A stretch of 64,000 bases of DNA, from assembly GCA_039621445.1 (NCBI GenBank), contig CP154957.1, positions 7,567,114-7,631,113 of the forward strand, written 5' to 3'. The stretch's first letter is position 1, and every line of letters starts with the position of its first letter. Positions 10,789 to 22,439 of the stretch are shown here, one piece after another. Both the position numbers and the translations under genes were made by a program. Source of the stretch: Euglena gracilis. Taxonomy: Eukaryota; Euglenida; Euglenophyceae; Euglenales. The notes beneath the pieces were generated by a model. The model ran no database searches and was not told the DNA's origin. It was given only the letters and a program-made list of their open reading frames with translations.

Positions 10789-10816
10789 TAATATTATATA
10801 TTGTATATTATATATA

Positions 10817-11333
10817 TGGCAAGACTAACTCACCGCCCCCCCCCGGGGGGAGGGCCCAGTGGTTTAACCTGGGGGTGGGGGTCCAAGTTCTTTCACCAAC
10901 TCCAAAATTGGAGTTGGTGATTTGCCGTATTTCCATCAATTGAGGGGGTAGGGTTGGGGTTAGGATTTGGATTAGGGTTAGGGTTACGATTTAGGAAAAA
11001 AAGTTAGACCGAAATTGGGTCGAAATTCATTATGAAAAGTGTCTCGGAAATTCGGCCGAAATCCGGCCGAACTGCCTGATTTCCCCTAACCTGCACCCTA
11101 ACCCTGATCCTAACCCTGACCATAACCCTAACCCTAACCTTTAACCCTGACCCCACTCCTAAAATTAACCCCCAAACCTACTCCGTCTTCGAAAAAAATT
11201 TTCGCCGGGGCCTGGATTTCCCTGGGAAAATATGGAGGGGCCCCAGTAGTTTCATCTGGGCGGCCGAAGTCCCCGGTAGGTACAACCACTGGGACCCCCC
11301 CGGGGGGGGGGGGGCAGTGAGTTAGCCTTGCCA
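10817..11333. mobile_element. Inverted-repeat element with internal telomere-like repeats
   Basis: The left end reads TGGCAAGACTAACTCACCG then C and G runs and CCCAGTGG. The right end is its near-perfect reverse complement (CCACTGGG...CAGTGAGTTAGCCTTGCCA), both inside TATATA. The interior carries TTAGGGTTAGGGTT near 10970 and the opposite-strand CCCTAACCCTAACC near 11120. So the whole unit is a palindrome-like foldback. Confidence 0.65.
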
Positions 11334-11334
11334 T

Positions 11335-12510
11335 ATATATCATATATTGTATGTTATACATTATATCACATCTTATGTATTATATATTATATGTTATATA
11401 TAATGTATATGGTATAAACATACATACACCACATATATGGTATATATAATACACATGGTATATACATACCATGTGTGTGGCATTCATATACAACCCCCCC
11501 CTGACTGGAAGGCATCTTCCATTTGTGAAAAATTTCAAACCCATCAGCGGCAGATCAAACGGACAAACTTTGCCCCAAAGCACACAATTCAACATTTTGC
11601 TTGCTGGGTGCCTCTGTGCACTCTGGACACCTCTGTGTGCTCTTTTACCCGTTCTTTGGCCTGAGGAGTGTGAGAAAGGTCTTGGACACGGGGTGCAAGA
11701 GACACATCGGGTGTGGACCACTGGCACGGATCAAAAGGTTCAAGTTTTAAATAAAAATAAATCCGGCGAAAAGGTAAGAAGAAAACCTTTTCCTGGAATT
11801 ATGTTGAAGGCCTTACAGGACAGGAAAGAAAAGTTTTTGAGTCCATCTTTTGCTTTTTGATGCGACCACTTTCAGCTGCACATATGGCAATGCAGTTTCT
11901 TTGTGAAATGGTTTCCAAAAAAAAATCTGTAAAAACTTTCTTCAAAAAGTTTGATGGTGGCATGGAAATGAATTTCACAGGCGAAATTTTCATTGGTTGG
12001 GTGTTTGAAATTTTGTGAAATTGTTTGCTGACAAACATTGAGTCTACAGACAACCCAAATCCCAGATATTCAGGATTTTTTCAGGTGAGGAGGACGAAGG
12101 AACCCTGCCTTCAACAGATTGGTGCTGCTGACGGCGGTACGTTTTCTTCGCAATGGCTCATTCCAGATGGCTGCTGGCAAAAATACCTCAACGCCGCTAA
12201 TGCAAAACATTTATGCTTCAAAAGGGTGTCGAAAGTTGCCTGGTGATTGCGCATTTGAGGTTTTTGAGATCCGTGCAAATTGTCCCAGCCCCGTCCTTTG
12301 CAGCCCATGTCCAAGGCCTTTTCTCACAACCCACGTGGAACAACCCGTAACCCCCAGCTATTTTATCCAACCCATTCTTTGGGAACTAAAACCGGAATGT
12401 TTGAAATCATTTTCTGTTCGACATGAAAAATCCTGCGTGTTTGGGCCATTGTTGGTGCTGCGGGAGGATCCACCGAAATATTCAGCAACAAACCAAAAAA
12501 CTAAGGCCCG
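11335..12510. other. Stretch without a recognised gene
   Basis: AT-rich to 11470, then unique sequence of balanced composition. Short open frames (for example 12025-12246 plus) have no recognisable motif and no clear splice borders. Confidence 0.3.
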
Positions 12511-12516
12511 CCATTG

Positions 12517-12910
12517 CCCCCCCCCCTTGTCTAAGCACCGGAAAAGATGGGTAAGAACCGGGGGGGGGGTGCCTATTTTGCCAAAATATGGGTAAGAACC
12601 AGGGGGGTGGTGCTTAGACAAGGGGGAAAATTTTGACAGCAAAAAAAATCGGGCGCTTCGCGCCAAAAAGGAAAAATTCCCCTTATTTTGGAGGTCCACT
12701 GTTGAACTGACACACATTTGGATGCAGAAATCAACAATACCTCACCAAATCAGGTCTCAGAAGTTGCAGAAATTTCGGAATTTTTGAGAAATTTCCCTTA
12801 AAAAGGCACACAAAATAAACCTCCCCGTGACGATGACCTTTAAAAAGATGGGTAAGAACCGGGGGGGGGTGCTTAGACAAGGGTGGTGCTTAGACAAGGG
12901 GGGGGGGAGG
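12517..12910. mobile_element. MITE-like element, CTTGTCTAAGCACC family
   Basis: Ends are (C)n CTTGTCTAAGCACC and GGTGCTTAGACAAG (G)n. Subterminal GATGGGTAAGAACC repeats and a central GGGCGCTTCGCGCC hairpin. The same element occurs inverted at 38682-39073, and a diverged one at 19858-20175. Right end is duplicated. Confidence 0.75.
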
Positions 12911-13685
12911 TGTGACTTTCAGCAATTGATGCAAAAAAGTAGAATCAGGGTGTCACAGGGGGGGGGGGCGAGGTCGGAAGAGTAAAGCAGGTGCCCCAGC
13001 GTGCCCCCAGCGAGCCGGCGGGTGCTCCAGGGGTCGGACCCAGCTCGCCAGCATGGTGCGAGCCTGCGGAGAGAGAGAGTGCAATTGGGGGTGCACCGGA
13101 CCACGCACCTCACCCCCCTTGCCCATTGGGGTCCCTGCCAGGTCGTTTCAAGACCCACCCAGCCCAGCGTGGGACGGATGCGGACGGACCTGGGGGAAGG
13201 GGGTCAGGACCCATCCAACCACCCCCTCGGGGGATTCAACGTTCCCCGGGGGGGGGGGGGGGCTCGGTCCCGACCCACCCCAGTCACCAAACTTAAAAAA
13301 AAATCTCTACATGGGAACCCCCCATGGTGGGTATGCCAAAAAAAATACAGGCCATTTGAAGGAGCATCTTCAAAGTATTCCAGCGCTTCGTGCCAGAACC
13401 CATGCCCAGAACCGACCAGGTCCCGGCCGGGAGGGGGGTGGTCCACACCAAATAAAAAAAAACATGGAATTCCTTTGTTGGTCAAGTCTTCGAAGGAATG
13501 ACGATGAACGAAGGAATGATTGACCTGAAAACTGGAAGGAAGAAAAAAAGAAACGGAAATGTGGGAAGGGGTGGGGGGGAAACTTTTTTGGAAATCCTCC
13601 CGGAGCAAGAAGGCGTAGCAGGGGGTTGGGAGTCCCCGGGCTGGCGACGGGAGGTGGGGGTGGGGAAACTCCACCCACCAATGGC

Positions 13686-14078
13686 ATTTTCACTTCAACA
13701 AGTTGGCAAAAGAGAATTATACCTCAAAAATGTTGCCAACAAAATTCATGGCATTCACTTCAACAAAAGAGAATTATACCTCAAAATGTTGCCAACAAAA
13801 TTCATGGCATTCACTTCAACAAAAGAGAATTATACCTCAAAAATGTTGCCAACAAAATTCATGGCATTCACTTCAACAAAAGAGAATCATACCTCAAAAA
13901 TGTTGCCAACAAAATTCATGGCATTCACTTCAACAAAAGAGAATTAATTATACCTCAAAAATGTTGCCAACAAAATTCATGGCATTCACTTCAACAAAAG
14001 AGAATTATACCTCAAAAATGTTGCCAACAAAATTCATGGCATTCACTTCAACAAAAGAGAATTATACCTCAAAAAAAA
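13686..14078. repeat. ~56-bp minisatellite
   Basis: Six to seven units of about 56 bp containing ATTATACCTCAAAAATGTTG and CATGGCATTCACTTCAAC. They are almost identical and have no unique spacers, so this is not a CRISPR array. Plus-strand open frames across it are repeat-derived. Confidence 0.85.
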
Positions 14079-14205
14079 TCTACAAGTATGAACGGGCGGG
14101 AGGGTGGGAAGGTCCCCCATTCATTTCCCAGGATTCCTGTTCCGCCATAATGACCGGGCGGGCTGAGCTTGGGGTGGAACCGGACTGGGCAAGGCGAACT
14201 TGAAA

Positions 14206-14370
14206 AACATCGAACTTGCAAATATTCCACCCAAGGAGCGAGGAATGTATGCAACAGAATCGAGATCCCCAAACTGGCATGATCGCAATGAAATGCGCCG
14301 GAAGGAAACACACTCCTTGATCTTTGTGAAAAGTTCGGGAAAAGCATTGCTTGCTGAGGTTAGAAGGCTA
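14206..14370 (+). CDS. Candidate exon, unknown protein
   Basis: The open frame KNIELANIPPKERGMYATES continues hydrophilic with many charged residues to LIFVKSSGKALLAE. A GT follows GCTGAG near 14361. Its phase does not join cleanly to the next exon at 14426, so one border is probably wrong. No family recognised. Confidence 0.35.
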
Positions 14371-14425
14371 CAAACCTTGAACCATACCTGCTCCTAAAAA
14401 AAGTTTTCATCTTTCTCTTCTCCAG

Positions 14426-14496
14426 CAATGACACATTTGTTCGCCACGCTACACTGTTCTGGAACCTGCTCTTCAGTGGGCATCCTCGAAAAACAG
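14426..14496 (+). CDS. Candidate 71-nt exon, unknown protein
   Basis: The borders are good: a pyrimidine-rich tract TTTCTCTTCTCCAG before it and ACAG/GTATTTGG after it. One frame is open: NDTFVRHATLFWNLLFSGHP. The hydrophobic centre could be part of a membrane segment. No family recognised. Confidence 0.45.
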
Positions 14497-14864
14497 GTAT
14501 TTGGTGATATCACTTAGAAATTCTCAAGGCTGCATCGTGCCAAAAAATACCCCCTATTTTTGCACCATGGGGGTTAAAACAAGGTATTTTGGGCAATTTT
14601 ATGGGTTTTTGTCAAAACCTCATGAGTTGGAATGCCCACCATACCTGTGTATTTTTTTGTGTGGTTTTGACTTTTGTTTGGTCGTTTTCCCCTCTGGGGG
14701 GGTTCTCAGTCATGGTTTGATGGTTGGGTCCAAGGGGGGGTTGTGAGTGGGGGGTTAATCATTGATCATTAATTAAGGTGGGGAGGGGTGCAACTGGGGT
14801 GCGGGTTTAATCAGTCTTGAGCACGCTGCCCACCTCAACCAGGAACCCCCCCCCCCGGGGGTAC

Positions 14865-15000
14865 CTGTAACTGGAGAGTAGGGCAGCATCAAAATCCTTG
14901 ACAACTAACAATGAGGGCTTGGCCTGTACTGGGACCCTGCCATTTTTCCAGGGAGTGCCCTTAGAAAAGGCAATGAATGTGAACCTGGCATGCTGCCTCC
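14865..15000 (-). CDS. Candidate 136-nt exon, unknown protein
   Basis: Borders ACCCCCAG/GG and TTACAG/GTACCC on the minus strand. The open frame reads RQHARFTFIAFSKGTPWKNG and then PSLLVVKDFDAALLSSYR. Balanced, coding-like composition; no family recognised. It may belong with a minus-strand segment near 15200-15410. Confidence 0.45.
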
Positions 15001-15199
15001 CTGGGGGTAGGGTCCAGGACTCAGAAGGTGTTGAAACAGTCCCACAGGAAGTTATCATGCATAACATATCAGTAAGACACAGCACAACACCAAATCCAAA
15101 TCGAGCCGATCGAGAGACAACTGGCGACGGTTCCCCAACGTGGCGTCACTGCTACGTGCACCAGCGGCAGATGGGAGGGGAAGAGGGGCCTCGCAATCC

Positions 15200-15410
15200 C
15201 TCGGAGTAAACTGGGGTCGAGACGGGGTGTTTGGCAACACGGACCCCCCGTGCATAGCGCCAACCAGACTTGAGGAACTGCGAGGGCTGAGGGCGCAGTG
15301 GGCATAGGATGGAAGCCTGCAAGGATGAGTGGCTGTGAAAGCACCATCCGCTAGGTCCACAAAGCGGACAGGCCAAAAAACCAGCAGCACCGGGAACCAC
15401 CTTCGTCCAT
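15200..15410 (-). CDS. Candidate exon region, possibly Kelch-like
   Basis: Minus-strand frame with CRLPSYAHCAL...SLVGAMHGGSVL, which faintly resembles a Kelch core (R..YAHCAL...G..HGG). An AG (CTTGCAG) lies inside it, so two readings are possible. It could be an upstream part of the 0.7-9.6 kb Kelch gene. Confidence 0.25.
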
Positions 15411-15439
15411 CTCTAGGGCTGAAAGCCAACGTTAAAAAA

Positions 15440-15650
15440 AAATTGCATAATACATAATACAATAATATATAATACATATACAATAATACAATGCATAATA
15501 CAATAATATAAAAAATAATACATCAACATATATGCATATATATGTATAATATGTAATATATATCGTAACAAATAATGTATCGTGACAATAACATAATTGT
15601 AACAATATAATCGTAACGAAAAATATAAATCGTTAACTCATATACTTAGT
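15440..15650. repeat. AT-rich tract
   Basis: ATACAATAATATA-type sequence grading into AACATAATTGTAAC; no gene. Confidence 0.8.
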
Positions 15651-17460
15651 CATGTTTAAAAAGACTACCATAACTGTCCGAGCTGTTCCGATCCAAGCGA
15701 TCCAACCCTTTGTCACCCAATAGGAACAATACAGGGTTTGAGTATGAGAATAGCTCGACCATCCCCCCCCCTCTATTCTCACACCCCAACCTCGGAGGGT
15801 AGGTGGTTGTGTGTTCTCCCAATAAATCACGAATTTCAAGCATGATTGCAACAAAAATCAAAAAAGTGATATTTGAGTGTGTTTTGGGGATGTTCTTTGT
15901 AAAAAAACACCTTCGAGCTATTCATTTCTCATCATGGAAACACCTCCGTCTTTTTTTTATGTGCAGAAAAAGGTTGGGTTTTGGTGGAAATATACAAGCA
16001 AAACACACTTGGTATTCAAGGCCCAACAAAGGTTATTGGGGTACCCTCATCAATGCCCCAAATGGTATCTGCCAACATGGATCCGGTTCCATATTTTAGG
16101 GGAATTCGAAACTTTCAATATTTGGGTGGTGGTTGTATCATCAGTCGAAAAGTTCATCGAACTGAAGGGTAATATTTTCGCAAATTTGCACCACATGAGA
16201 CCCTTTGGATGATTCATAAGAACTATTTATTTTGAACTATTTAGAATAATTTATTAGAAGAGCTGTTTTTTTAAAAAAAGTTTATAAGCACAAACAGTTT
16301 ATTTGGAACTGTTTGTGCAAAAGTGGATGATAAAAAGGTCTCCCAAGAATCCAAAATTTGTGGCTTTTTTGGAACAAGCGCCACCTTGCAAAAAGACATT
16401 CAAAAAGACAAAGTTCTGAATTTTTTCGCCCGAGATAAAGAGGGGGGGGGTTTACAGTTGGATGTACTTTACTTCGGCAGGCCGAAGTGGAAGCAATGCC
16501 CCATATTCTTCATCCTCATCATAAAGAATCCTATCCAATGAACCCTCAGGTGACCAAACTACAGTCCAAGCAGGACTGTTTCTCAGACTCAGACTCAATC
16601 AGAAAAGACTGTACTTCGTAGGTGGATACTCAAGTTCATGTGGAGATGCATCAACCACACCAACACCCCCCCCCAATTAGGATCCTTGTCGACAAAAATG
16701 ACGGGAAAGAAAGATGACGGGAAAAAATGACAGGAAAAAAAACATCGGAAAAATTGGGTGGTTTCGCATGAATTTTGTTTCCCATCATTCTTGTCTGGCT
16801 TGTGGGTGTTGGGCAGTTGGGTGGTCCCCGTGGCAGACTGGCTGGGGATTCGAGATTGAGGAAAACCATCGATGCCTTAGCAGCCTAAAGTGGACTGCAT
16901 AGGGCATCAGGGATGGAAGGAGAGACACTCTGGCAATCCAGGACGTGCAGTTCTCGAGAGATGCAAACAGAAAATGTTGGTGTCTCGCCCAGTGTAAACA
17001 AATATCATCCCCCCATCCCCAAAAAGGTGAACAATCAAATGATGAATGAATGAACAACATTGGGAACCCTGCAAGTTTCTTGCGAAATGACCAGTTCCTT
17101 GGGGGAAGGTTTGATGCGAACCAAAAAAGGTCAGATAGAATGTAACAAACATTGATGATTAAAGGATAAGCTTCCTGGCACCGTGGGCCAACAAAGAAGC
17201 AACCAATGTATCCTGTAAAAAAAATGATGAGGGGAGTGTTGAGGGAATGAGGGGGGGGTCTGCTTCGCTAGTAGAACTGTTTTGACTTCCAAACCTGCCA
17301 AAAAGCCCATTTTGAGGGGGAACAAAACAACACATTAAAACATAATTTTTGCCTGGGCGCAATGCGCCGGAGAAGTCTTTTTTCCAGCGGGGGGTGGTCC
17401 AGCCTTTGGCATTGGCCAGGCTACTTTTGGCCACCTTTGGTTGCATTTTGACCACTTTGA
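15650..17460. other. Stretch without a firmly recognised gene
   Basis: Several short open frames on both strands with coding-like composition: 16325-16440 plus (VDDKKVSQESKICGFFGTSA), and 16960-17060 minus with GGMIFVYTGRDTNIFCLHLS, which is weakly Kelch-like. None has two clear splice borders. Confidence 0.3.
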
Positions 17461-17825
17461 CCACTTTTGACTGCTTTTAGACCACTTTTGCCCACATTTG
17501 CTGCCTTTTGACCAATTTTGACTGCTTCTTGACCACTTTTGCTGCTTTTTGCCCACTTTTGCCCATTTCCAACCACCTTTGCAGCTTTTTGATCACTTAT
17601 GCTGCTTTTTGACCACTTTTGGCCACATTTGCTACTTTTTGCCCACTTTTGGCCATTGTTGCTGCTTTTTGATCACTTTCACTTTTTTTTGCCCACTTTT
17701 GCTGCTTTTTGACCACTTTTGCCCACTTTTTTTTTTTACCACTTTTGCTGCTTTCTGACCACTTTACCCCACTTTTGCCAGCTTTTGACCACTTTTGACC
17801 ACCTTTGCTGCTTTTTGCCGGCACA
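17460..17825. repeat. ~20-bp minisatellite (TGCTGCTTTTTGACCACTTT)
   Basis: Irregular tandem units of GACCACTTTTGC and TGCTTTTTG. It yields lysine/tryptophan-rich minus-strand frames that are not genes. Confidence 0.8.
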
Positions 17826-17994
17826 GGATGTGGTGCAGAGGTTAAAACAGCAACAACCAAGGAAAGACACAGCAAAGTGTGGCCGTATCCGACCAGTCGA
17901 TTGTGTTGTCCAATATATTGAGCTCCAAGGCCGGTCTTTTGCAGGGAGTGGCTTCGGCTGCGTCTCAATCTTGTCCAGTAGCTGCATCCGTTGC

Positions 17995-18455
17995 ATCCTG
18001 CATCCACTGCCTTGTCCAGCATCTGCATCTTGTCCACCATCTGCTTCTTGTCCAGCATCTGCATCTTGTGCAGTATCTGTATCTTGTACAGCATCTGCAC
18101 GTTGTCCAGCATCTGCTTCTTGTCTAGCAATTGCATCTTGTCCACCATCTGCTTCTTGTCCAGCATCTGCATCTTGTGCAGTATCTGCATCTTGTCCAGC
18201 ATCTGCACGTTGTCCAGTATCTGCTTCTTGTCTAGCAACTGCATCTTGTCCACCATCTGCATGTTGTCCAGTGTCTGCATCCAGTTCATCTTGTCCAGCA
18301 TCGGCATCTTGTCCAGTATTTGCATCTTGTCCAACATCTGCATCTTGTCCAGCATCGGCTTCTTGTCCAGCATCTGCACCTTGTCCAGTGCCTGCATCCA
18401 GTTCATCTTGTCCAGCATCTGCATCTTGTCCAGTATCTGTCCAGTATTCATCCGT
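17995..18455. repeat. 18-bp minisatellite (TTGTCCAGCATCTGCATC)
   Basis: About 25 units of 18 bp with CAGCATCTGC and CACCATCTGC variants. On the minus strand each codes Met-Leu-Asp-Lys-Met-Gln, giving a 336-aa ORF at 17597-18607 that is driven by the repeat. A small real exon cannot be excluded. Confidence 0.85.
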
Positions 18456-18479
18456 TGGCTCCTAACCAAGCCAAAATAA

Positions 18480-18840
18480 CCACAAAAGCCCCAAAAATGG
18501 CCACAAAAAGCCCAAAATTGACCACAAAAAGCCCAAAAGCAACCAAAATAACCAAAAACTGCCCAAAAATGCCAACAATGTCCACAAAAGATCACCAAAG
18601 ACGCCAATGGCCAAAGAAAACCGCCCCCTCCCCCCCCCCCCTACCCCACCCACCCCCCTCCCCCGGCCGTCCTTGACCACCCCCCACACCCACCCAAAAT
18701 TCACCAAAAAGACGCAAAAAAATGGCCAAAATGCCATAAAATCTGCTCAAAAAGGCCCCAATTAGCCCAATATTGGCCAAATCAGTGATAAATAGCCCCC
18801 AAATTAGCAAAAATTGACCCATAATGACCAAAATGGGTGT
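18480..18840. repeat. AAAAGCCCAAAA-type low-complexity stretch
   Basis: Imperfect repeats of CCAAAA and CACAAAAAGCCC around a C-rich core at 18625-18665; no gene. Confidence 0.6.
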
Positions 18841-18907
18841 AAAACTGGAGCTTTGTGGGAAAATTATCCCAAAAATGGTTCAATTCTCCAAAATATACAA
18901 AAAAATG

Positions 18908-19020
18908 CCAGCATCTCCCAGCATCGCCCAGCATCGCCCAGCATCGCCCAGCATCGGAACCCCACCTCTGGTCTCCAAAAATCCAGCATCGCCCAGCATC
19001 GCCCAGCATCACCCAGCATC
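18908..19020. repeat. 10-bp minisatellite (GCATCGCCCA)
   Basis: Two blocks of GCATCGCCCA units, followed by CAGAGGTGCTTGGTACC. The same decamer in reverse complement occurs at 38560-38645 near a similar CAGAGGTGCTTGCTTGGTAC. Confidence 0.85.
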
Positions 19021-19029
19021 ATCAGAGGT

Positions 19030-19850
19030 GCTTGGTACCAAGGCACCCAGATCCGACCCCCTGGGGACCCCCCTGGGGGTGGAGGCACATGGCCAATGGC
19101 CGGAAATTCCTGGGCTTGACCAAGACACTCCTGGCGCTGAAGGCACCAGAAGCCCGGAATAGGGATTTCGGGGCGAAATTCTGTGCATGACCACGACCCT
19201 CAAGGCCCTCCAAGTCTCCCCTCCCCGCAGGGTAAGTCAAATTCAGGCTGGTTGGCAGGCCAAGGTCAGGGTACTCAGTAGATGGTGAGTGTTGCCTTTT
19301 TGCACAAGAGGACCCCTCTGCAGGAAACAGGTGGGAGGAGGAAGTGTGAGCGCAGGCTTTGCGTTGTTGCGGTTTTTGTATTTTGATGAAAATTGTACTG
19401 CATTTTGTTCTTTTTGTATTTATTACAAAAGATTTACTTTCTTTTTACATTTTTTGCAGCTTTTTGCATTTTTTTTTGTACTTTTACTTGTACTATTTTT
19501 TTTCTGAAAGTACTCTATTTGAAAGATTTTTGGATGTTCAGCCAGGTTTCTCTCTGTTTTCCATTTTTTTTCCTGGATTTTTTTGGATAAGAATGTGCTT
19601 TTGGAACACTTTAATTCCTTTGGCCCAAGCCCAACCTTTAGAAACCTCATTTCGCTTGTTGAATCGCTGTTTTGAGGGTCCATATTTGTGTTTACACCTC
19701 TGGGAGAGTGGGGGTGGGTGGACCAGTGTTTTCTTGTGGTGTCCGATTTTTGGACCAACACCGTGGCTCGGGGTCCTGACCTTCAAGCACAATTAGGGGG
19801 AGGTCACATCAAAAGCTGATGACCCTTAACAGGGCTTTCTGTTCATCTGT
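19030..19850. other. Stretch without a recognised gene
   Basis: T-rich 19370-19620 with TTTTTGTA phrases, otherwise unique; no supported exon. Confidence 0.4.
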
Positions 19851-19857
19851 GTGGCGC

Positions 19858-20175
19858 GTGACCCATCTTTTTAAGGGTCTTCCGGGGGTGAACTTTTTTC
19901 TTGTGCATTTCCATGAGAAATATCTCGAAATTTTCACCATTTCAGAAAGTTCTGAAAGTTGATTTGTGAGGTATTGTTGACTTTTGCATCCCAATGCCTT
20001 CAAGTTGTGCAAACCACGCCAAATTGAAGGAAATTCATTTTTCATGGCATGAACAAAATGCCAGGTTTTCTTCTGAGGGTTTACCCCCTCTGTCAAAGCA
20101 CCTCCAGCTGGTTCTATATTTTTTGCCACCCAAGCACCAGCACCCCCAGACCTTGCCACCCTTGCTTAGACTGGA
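19858..20175. mobile_element. Diverged copy of the CTTGTCTAAGCACC MITE family
   Basis: Aligns in order with the 38682-39073 copy: ACCCATCTTTTTAAGGGTC at the left, GAGGTATTGTTGA in the middle, GCTTAGACTGGAGGGGG at the right. Heavily substituted, so an old insertion. Confidence 0.5.
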
Positions 20176-20324
20176 GGGGGAGGTAGTTGGCAAGGACAGT
20201 AAGCAATAACATCCAAAGTGCTCTCTCCAAAGCTCCCCTCCTAGGGTGTCCACCAGGATTTCCACAAGCCAAATATGGACTAGCTGCAGGTCCACCACCA
20301 GGCCGTTTTTTACCAACCCCGGGG

Positions 20325-20592
20325 GAGGAGGGGGGGGTCCGGAGTGCATTGAGGTGCCTGCCCAGGCAGGCACTACCCCCGCCCCCCGGGCGGGTCGGAT
20401 TTCGGCCCAGGCACATTCCTTTGAAAATAGGCCATTTTTGGCTCCCCGGCGCCAAAGGCGCCAGGGTCTGTGGTAGGACACTTTTGGCTGAGTGCCCTAC
20501 CCCCCCCCCCGGGGGGTCGGATCGGGAGTGCCTTGGAGTGCCTGCCCAGGCAGCCCCCCCCCCCGGGGTGGGGTTGGCACCCGACTAAAAAC
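20325..20592. mobile_element. G/C-capped hairpin element (GTGCCTGCCC family), second copy
   Basis: Has GTGCCTGCCCAGGCAGGCAC near the left end and GTGCCTGCCCAGGCAGC near the right, a central CGGCGCCAAAGGCGCCAGG hairpin and a terminal GGCACCCGACT, as at 4345-4595. Confidence 0.55.
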
Positions 20593-20739
20593 AGCCTGCC
20601 CACCACCCCCCCATACTGCAAACCCTGAAGCAGCCTGGCTCAGGAAGCCCCCTCCCCGGCACGTGGGGTTGGCCACGCTTTAAAAATGCACTGGCCCCAA
20701 ACAGGACACCCAAATGGTCTGTGAGGGCCAGGGCAGTGC

Positions 20740-20782
20740 GTCAACCGCAAGGAGCGGTCAATAAAAGAAGAAGAAGAAGTGC
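20740..20782 (+). mobile_element. Candidate 3' end of a LINE/SINE with (GAA)n tail
   Basis: CAACCGCAAGGAGCGGTCAA followed by TAAAAGAAGAAGAAGAAG. A short stem and a trinucleotide tail are a common 3' terminus of non-LTR retroposons. The body upstream was not delimited. Confidence 0.4.
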
Positions 20783-21066
20783 ATTGTCGCCGACGGCGCC
20801 GCAATGACGGGCGTGGGCCGCGTGAACTTCCGAATTCCGAACGGCAAAACGTTCACCGAAAGCAAAGCCGCACTAACGTTTCAGTCTACGCCGAAATGCA
20901 GGCAGCCTGCCGATCTGGCCGGACTGCTGCACAAAAACAAACCCCCATCCGGGAAGTTGTCGACAAATCGGCGACGACAAAACTCAGGAGTCAAATTGCC
21001 GGGGAGGCCTTGCAGTGGACTTTCCAACATGACAAATCAGCCCCTGAAGGCTCGACAACTTCCCGA
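20783..21066 (+). CDS. Candidate exon ending in a strong donor, unknown protein
   Basis: The 3' border CCCGAG/GTAAGTGAC is a near-consensus splice donor. Two frames stay open across the segment; one contains VNFRIPNGKTFTESKAALTF, the other VYAEMQAACRSGRTAAQKQT. The acceptor may have been disturbed by the retroposon tail just upstream. No family recognised. Confidence 0.4.
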
Positions 21067-21539
21067 GGTAAGTGACCTCACGGGGGGGGGGGACAGAGGG
21101 GGGGGGTAGACAATAGCTTGTATGTTGACGCGAGCATTGTCCTTCAATGAAAAGAAAATTATTGTCTGACTGAATTCTGTTGAGGCGCCTTCTGGAAAAA
21201 CGAACAAAAAATATTTCAAAAAACGCATTCAAAGAAGCAATTACAAAGAAAAAACAGCATGCCAACGTTGACACTGGACAGGGGTGGTGCAGGGTGAAGG
21301 CAGGGGCACCGTTTCCCACGGCCCAGTTGCGTCGAGAACGCATTGCTGACTGCTGCCTGACCCCCCGGGGCAGGCCCAAGGGGGTCACTGGCGCTGCGCG
21401 TTCAGGAAGGACCCCACGCAGTCCAGCCCAGAGGACTTTTTATTCAGGACCCAGGGAGAACCACCCACCTCAAGCCCCCAATTGCAGGGGACCCACTTCT
21501 GGGGAGTCAATTTGGTTCAAAAAATTTCGGCGCTTTGTG

Positions 21540-21785
21540 CCAAAAATATAAAATAAAATAAAATACAAAACATATAATGTAATAATACATAATAATAATA
21601 TATAACAGAAAAAAATATAATATAAATACATAATATAATAAAATATAGTATAAAAAAATAGAATATATTCATAAAAAATATAATATGATAATATGTTAGA
21701 TAATAATATATATATACAAAAAATACAATATGATAATATATAATATAATAATATATAATACAAAAAAAAATAAAAAAAATAGAGG
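21540..21785. repeat. AT-rich tract
   Basis: AATATAATAATATA-type sequence ending in an A run; minus-strand Tyr/Ile/Phe-rich frames are composition artefacts. Confidence 0.8.
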
Positions 21786-22281
21786 AAACCTCTTCTCCGG
21801 GGGGGGGGGAACCCACTCAGCCCGACCCCCGACCTCGCAGGAACCCCCGGGGTCACCAACCCTGAAAAACACCTCTGCTCCAGCCCCTGCAGGGCGGCCG
21901 CCTGGGCATTGTCATGGGAGCGCCCCCAGAGGACTGGGCGCGGCAGGGAGGGTTGGGAGGGGGGGTCTGTCCGTGTTCCAGTGCCGTGTTTTCAATCATT
22001 CCTATTGAATCATTGGGGGTTCAAAGCACAGAGAAAAGAAATCATGCCTGACTACCCCCCGGGGAGTTGTCACCAGACAAGTCAGGCAGGAAACCACCGG
22101 TTCCATCGGAGACAACTTGGCCACGAAGTGGAGTTTTCAACACAAATCATTTCATGCAAACTGTGTGGCAAAACAAACATATTGGGCCAAATAATGTAGC
22201 TGTGATGGTCCAATGGCTCAAATGGCTAAACAAGTCCATCAAATGGACAATAATGGTTCCATATTAAGAAAAGGGAGACAC

Positions 22282-22381
22282 CGGTTCTGTGGTGAACCAG
22301 CATCCACGACGCCAATTTCACGACGGAACCAGCGCCTCACAATCGCGATTGTATCTTGTCTGTTCCAATTAATCAACGTTC
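22282..22381 (-). CDS. Candidate 100-nt exon, unknown protein
   Basis: Minus-strand acceptor TTCATTTAG/GA and donor CAGAACCG/GTGTCTCC. One frame is open and coding-like: TLINWNRQDTIAIVRRWFRR, then EIGVVDAGSPQNR. No family recognised; adjacent exons were not found. Confidence 0.5.
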
Positions 22382-22439
22382 CTAAATGAATTTTTCCAAA
22401 ATACGAGAAAAAATGCATCATGATGTCTCGGCCTTCATG

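Noticed and set aside
13686-14078. CRISPR-like regular array
   Set aside because: Units are contiguous near-identical 56-bp repeats without unique spacers, in a eukaryotic context.
17597-18607. 336-residue minus-strand frame rich in Met-Leu-Asp-Lys
   Set aside because: Generated by an 18-bp minisatellite and a neighbouring 20-bp repeat; no splice or start context.
21470-21860. Hydrophobic Tyr/Ile/Phe minus-strand frame as a membrane protein
   Set aside because: Pure AT-rich simple sequence.
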